43,811 bases of DNA from S010-25 sp964466455 (GTDB lineage Bacteria > Pseudomonadota > Gammaproteobacteria > SZUA-229), in NCBI GenBank assembly GCA_964466455.1, contig CAYXNL010000015.1, forward strand, positions 1-43,811, written 5' to 3'. This document shows positions 41,110 to 43,811 of this stretch, piece by piece. The first letter of the stretch is position 1. Each line of letters starts with the position of its first letter. The notes beneath the pieces are model-generated. The model was given only the letters and a program-made list of their open reading frames with translations, did no database searches and was not told where the DNA came from. Made by a program: the position numbers and the translations under genes.

Positions 41110-42612
41110 TTGAAAAAAACTCCTCGCCCTGACATTGTTGCTGCTATTGACCTGGGCTCCAATAGTTTTCATATGATTGTTGCCCGTCTGGAAGACACCG
41201 GCACGCTGTCTATTATCGACCGCCTGCGTGACAGTGTTCGCCTTGGCGGCGGCCTGACAAAAAGAAACCGGCTGAAAGGATCTGCGCAGAAACGTGCCTT
41301 TGCCTGCCTGGAAAGCTTCGCTCAACGTGTGCGTGATTTACCTGACAGCGCGGTACGCATCGCCGGCACCAACACCTTGCGCATAGCAAGCAATAGCCAT
41401 GAATTTGTCCGCCGAGCAGAAAAAATTCTGCAACACCCCATTGAAATTATTGCCGGTCGGGAGGAAGCCCGCCTGATTTATCTGGGGGTTGCACATGGTC
41501 TGGCCGCCAGAGAAGGAAAACGTCTGGTTGTAGATATTGGTGGTGGCAGCACCGAATGTATTATTGGAACGGGAATGAATCCACTACGCCGGGAAAGTCT
41601 GTATACTGGTTGCGTCAGCACCACTATAAAATACTTTGGCGATGGGGTAATCAGTAAAACTGCAATGAGCGCGGCGCAGACGAATGCCTCACTCACCATA
41701 CTACCGCAGGTCACAAAATTCAGCGTCGCTAACTGGGATAACGCGATTGGCTGCGCCGGCACCATTCGAGCGGTACGAAGTATTCTGCACGAAGAAGGCA
41801 TGTGTAATAACGGCATTGAGTATGAAGCATTAATTGCCTTACGAAAAAAAGTAATCAAAGCCGGTCATATCAACAAGCTGGAACTTGCCGGTCTTTCAGA
41901 CAGCCACCGCCCCGTCATTGTCGGTGGTCTGGCCGTTTTGCTGGGTGTATTTGATACCCTGGGCATTGAACATATGCAGGTTTCCAACCAGAGTATGCGC
42001 GAAGGGCTGTTGTACGACCTTGTTGGTCGTATTAATCATCAGGATGTTCGCGATGCTACCATTGAGGCCATGCTAAAACGCTGGGGGGTTGATAAAAAGC
42101 AGTCTACGCGAGTAGCACATACCGCCGCTCAACTTTATGAGCAGGTTGCTGATTACTGGAACATTGATGACGAGCAGTTTGCTCGCCTGCTCACATGGGC
42201 CGCCCAGTTGCATGAAATAGGATTACAGGTTTCCCATTACCGCTATCACCAACATGGCTCATACCTGCTTAGTAATGCGGATATGCAGGGTTTTTCCCGT
42301 CAGGAACAGGCTCTTCTTGCTATGCTTACGCTTAATCATCGCAGTAAATTTCATATCAACGAATTCAGCCAGCTAATGAAAACATTTATTAAACCGGCCA
42401 GACGCTTATGTCTTCTCCTGCGCCTCGCCGTATTAATCCACCGTGACCATGCGGAAAGCTCGCCACCACCCGTCTCTTTGCAGGTCAATAAAAAACACCT
42501 GCATATAAAATTCCCTGAAAACTGGCTACAGACACACAGCCTGACCCTTGCCGACCTGCACAAGGAAGTGGGCTACCTTGAAAAAGCGGGTTATTCACTG
42601 ACCTTTGAATGA
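41110..42612 (+). CDS. ppx: Exopolyphosphatase (Ppx/GppA family)
   Basis: Releases phosphate from polyphosphate chain ends, or removes the 5'-phosphate of pppGpp. ASKHA-fold motifs are clear: AAIDLGSNSFHMIVA at the N-terminus, then GREEARLIYLGVAHGL and VVDIGGGSTECI (phosphate-binding loop), GCAGTIRAV and VGGLAVLLGVF. A C-terminal HD-like domain (from about 320; HEIGLQVSHYRYHQHGSYLL) fits the two-part Ppx of gammaproteobacteria. At 500 residues it has typical length. The start is TTG, with AGG nine bases upstream. No ATG fits the conserved N-terminus. It precedes ppk2, so polyphosphate breakdown and use are paired. Confidence 0.93.
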   Translation: MKKTPRPDIVAAIDLGSNSFHMIVARLEDTGTLSIIDRLRDSVRLGGGLTKRNRLKGSAQKRAFACLESFAQRVRDLPDSAVRIAGTNTLRIASNSHEFVRRAEKILQHPIEIIAGREEARLIYLGVAHGLAAREGKRLVVDIGGGSTECIIGTGMNPLRRESLYTGCVSTTIKYFGDGVISKTAMSAAQTNASLTILPQVTKFSVANWDNAIGCAGTIRAVRSILHEEGMCNNGIEYEALIALRKKVIKAGHINKLELAGLSDSHRPVIVGGLAVLLGVFDTLGIEHMQVSNQSMREGLLYDLVGRINHQDVRDATIEAMLKRWGVDKKQSTRVAHTAAQLYEQVADYWNIDDEQFARLLTWAAQLHEIGLQVSHYRYHQHGSYLLSNADMQGFSRQEQALLAMLTLNHRSKFHINEFSQLMKTFIKPARRLCLLLRLAVLIHRDHAESSPPPVSLQVNKKHLHIKFPENWLQTHSLTLADLHKEVGYLEKAGYSLTFE

Positions 42613-42650
42613 GGTTCCCGCCTTGATGCAGATCAACGGCCCCTGTTTGC

Positions 42651-42662
42651 ATAACGCGTTAT
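42651..42662. promoter_or_regulatory. 12-bp palindrome upstream of ppk2
   Basis: ATAACGCGTTAT is perfectly self-complementary and overlaps a -10-like TATACT (42660-42665) in the 96-base gap between ppx and ppk2. A matching -35 at proper distance was not found. It may be an operator controlling ppk2 separately from ppx. Confidence 0.4.
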
Positions 42663-42708
42663 ACTCAGTCTGTGGTAGATTTGGACAAAACGCACCGGGA
42701 GAAGATAA

Positions 42709-43623
42709 ATGAATGGCTCTGCAAGTAAAAAACAGGAACTTGAAAAAGTTCTACAGACACTGACCGAGCCAAAAAAAGTTCTATCCTCACCAGACATCAT
42801 CTCCAGCAAGGAACTGTTACGGGTTAATTATGAGCTGGGCAACTACCCTTACCCGGAAAAAATAGCGACTCGTGAATATGAACATGAAAAACATTTGTTG
42901 CAGACTGAATTATTAAAAATGCAGCAATGGGTAAAAGAGGGAGGGAAAAAGATCGTCGGTATTTTTGAAGGCCGTGATGCCGCCGGTAAAGGCGGGGCGA
43001 TTAAACGCTTTATGGAACACCTCAATCCCCGCGCCGCACATATTGTTGCGCTGGAAAAACCCAATGAATGCGAACAGGGCCAGTGGTATTTTCAACGCTA
43101 TATTCAACACCTGCCCACACGGGGTGAAATGGCTTTTTTTGACCGCTCCTGGTACAACCGTGCTGGTGTAGAGCGGGTAATGGGGTTCTGTACACCGGGC
43201 GAACATCTGGAATTTTTACGTACTACCCCACAGCTTGAACGCATGCTGGTAAATGCTGACCTGATATTACGAAAATACTGGTTCTCCGTAAGCCGACATG
43301 AACAGCTTCGACGCTTTCATTCACGTAGCCACGACCCGTTAAAACACTGGAAACTAAGCCCGATTGATTTGCTATCACTGGATAAATGGGAGGATTATAC
43401 CGAGGCGCGTCAGACCATGTTTTTCCACACCGATACCGCTGATGCCCCCTGGACTGTGGTCAAGTCGGATGATAAAAAACGTGCCCGCATCAACTGTATA
43501 CGTCATTTCCTGCATACGCTGGACTATCCGGAAAAAGACCCGGCCATTGTTTATCAACCAGACCCGAAAATTGTCGGCACTGTCTCTACCCTCTACCGTA
43601 AAAATGAAATGAAATACGTCTGA
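42709..43623 (+). CDS. ppk2: Polyphosphate kinase 2 (PPK2 family)
   Basis: Transfers phosphate between polyphosphate and nucleotides, usually making GTP or ATP from the diphosphate. The single PPK2 domain has Walker A FEGRDAAGKGGAIKRF (about residues 86-101), PRAAHIVALEKPNECEQGQWYFQRYIQHLP, the Walker B/DRSWYNRAGVERVMGF segment, and the lid region around RFHSRSHDPLKHWKLSP. At 304 residues it is a one-domain class I-size enzyme. GGGAG precedes the ATG. It follows ppx by 96 bases on the same strand. Nucleotide preference cannot be read from sequence. Confidence 0.94.
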   Translation: MNGSASKKQELEKVLQTLTEPKKVLSSPDIISSKELLRVNYELGNYPYPEKIATREYEHEKHLLQTELLKMQQWVKEGGKKIVGIFEGRDAAGKGGAIKRFMEHLNPRAAHIVALEKPNECEQGQWYFQRYIQHLPTRGEMAFFDRSWYNRAGVERVMGFCTPGEHLEFLRTTPQLERMLVNADLILRKYWFSVSRHEQLRRFHSRSHDPLKHWKLSPIDLLSLDKWEDYTEARQTMFFHTDTADAPWTVVKSDDKKRARINCIRHFLHTLDYPEKDPAIVYQPDPKIVGTVSTLYRKNEMKYV

Positions 43624-43665
43624 TCAGGCAAATTTACTTACGTATATATACCCATGTCATTCCCC

Positions 43666-43811
43666 TTAGTAAGAGCAGGCTGGCCGACTGTTACTGAGGC
43701 ACAGGTCGACCAGATCGTCGAGGCGCGCGGTTCCAGCACACATCACGGTGTCCGCACCACCCCAGTAAATCTTTACACTACCGTCGTCGTCAGCCACCGC
43801 GCCGCAGGTAA
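43666..43811 (-). CDS. C-terminal fragment of a GH130-like glycoside phosphorylase (partial)
   Basis: A reading frame open to the window edge, 47 codons plus stop (TAA at 43668-43666). The translation has VKIYWGGADTVMCAGTA followed by LDDLVDLCL. This resembles the last strands of GH130 beta-mannoside phosphorylases, which end in an IYYGAADT-type motif and a short helix. GH130 enzymes phosphorolyse beta-mannosidic linkages. Only the tail is visible, so substrate and length are unknown. It is richer in G+C than its neighbours. It is convergent with ppk2, with 42 bases between and no clear terminator. Confidence 0.6.
   Translation of the reverse strand, partial: TCGAVADDDGSVKIYWGGADTVMCAGTARLDDLVDLCLSNSRPACSY

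Noticed and set aside
1..43811. CRISPR arrays, tRNA or rRNA genes, insertion sequences, prophage
   Set aside because: No regularly spaced repeats, cloverleaf-like segments, transposase or phage genes were recognised. The repeats found are short duplications of two copies.

Overview
The window looks like chromosomal DNA of a gammaproteobacterium. The clearest evidence is a run of genes resembling the E. coli yibN-secB-gpsA-trmL / envC neighbourhood, together with a complete arnBCADTEF operon, an MSHA-type pilus locus, recQ, ctpA and a TusE-like protein. Base composition is moderate (by eye in the 40s % G+C). The exact lineage cannot be fixed from sequence reading alone. The lack of grxC, cysE and gpmI in the syntenic block, and the PrsK/PrsR-like regulators, argue against Enterobacterales.

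Region 1 (1-16784) is a pilus or secretion locus. A divergent ABC-2 permease and a PrsK-like membrane histidine kinase come first. A long minus-strand operon follows, read from 16660 down to 2651: a sigma54-type response regulator, MshM-like ATPase, MshL-like secretin, MshN-like TPR protein, MshE-like assembly ATPase, MshG-like platform protein, a PilM/PilN-like fused protein, a PilO/MshJ-like protein, a small MshK-like periplasmic protein and two large pseudopilin-like proteins. Most junctions overlap or are a few bases apart. No major pilin, prepilin peptidase or retraction ATPase is present. The kinase and regulator genes bracket the machine, and a sigma54-like -24/-12 element lies just upstream of the regulator.

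Region 2 (16785-29159) is housekeeping: trmL, gpsA, secB, a membrane rhodanese (YibN-like), an ArsR-family regulator with the cysteine spacing of persulfide sensors, envC, ctpA, a DJ-1/PfpI-family gene, a tusE/DsrC-family gene, recQ, a DUF202 protein, a Sel1-repeat protein and a ClC chloride transporter. Two very clear intrinsic terminators follow ctpA and tusE.

Region 3 (29431-40985) is an envelope-lipid island. The arnBCADTEF operon makes and attaches 4-amino-4-deoxy-L-arabinose to lipid A. Directly upstream on the same strand are a DUF374/LPLAT acyltransferase and an Sfp-type phosphopantetheinyl transferase. Divergent from these is a fatty-acyl-AMP-ligase fused to its own carrier-protein domain. 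Together these supply activation, carrier priming and acyl transfer next to a lipid A modification operon. This resembles, in logic only, the AlmEFG system of Vibrio, and it is the best candidate here for an undescribed system.

Region 4 (41110-43811) holds polyphosphate metabolism (ppx and a PPK2 kinase) and, at the right edge, the C-terminal fragment of a convergent gene resembling GH130 glycoside phosphorylases. No tRNA, rRNA, CRISPR array, insertion sequence or prophage was seen, and no stretch over 300 bases is without a gene.
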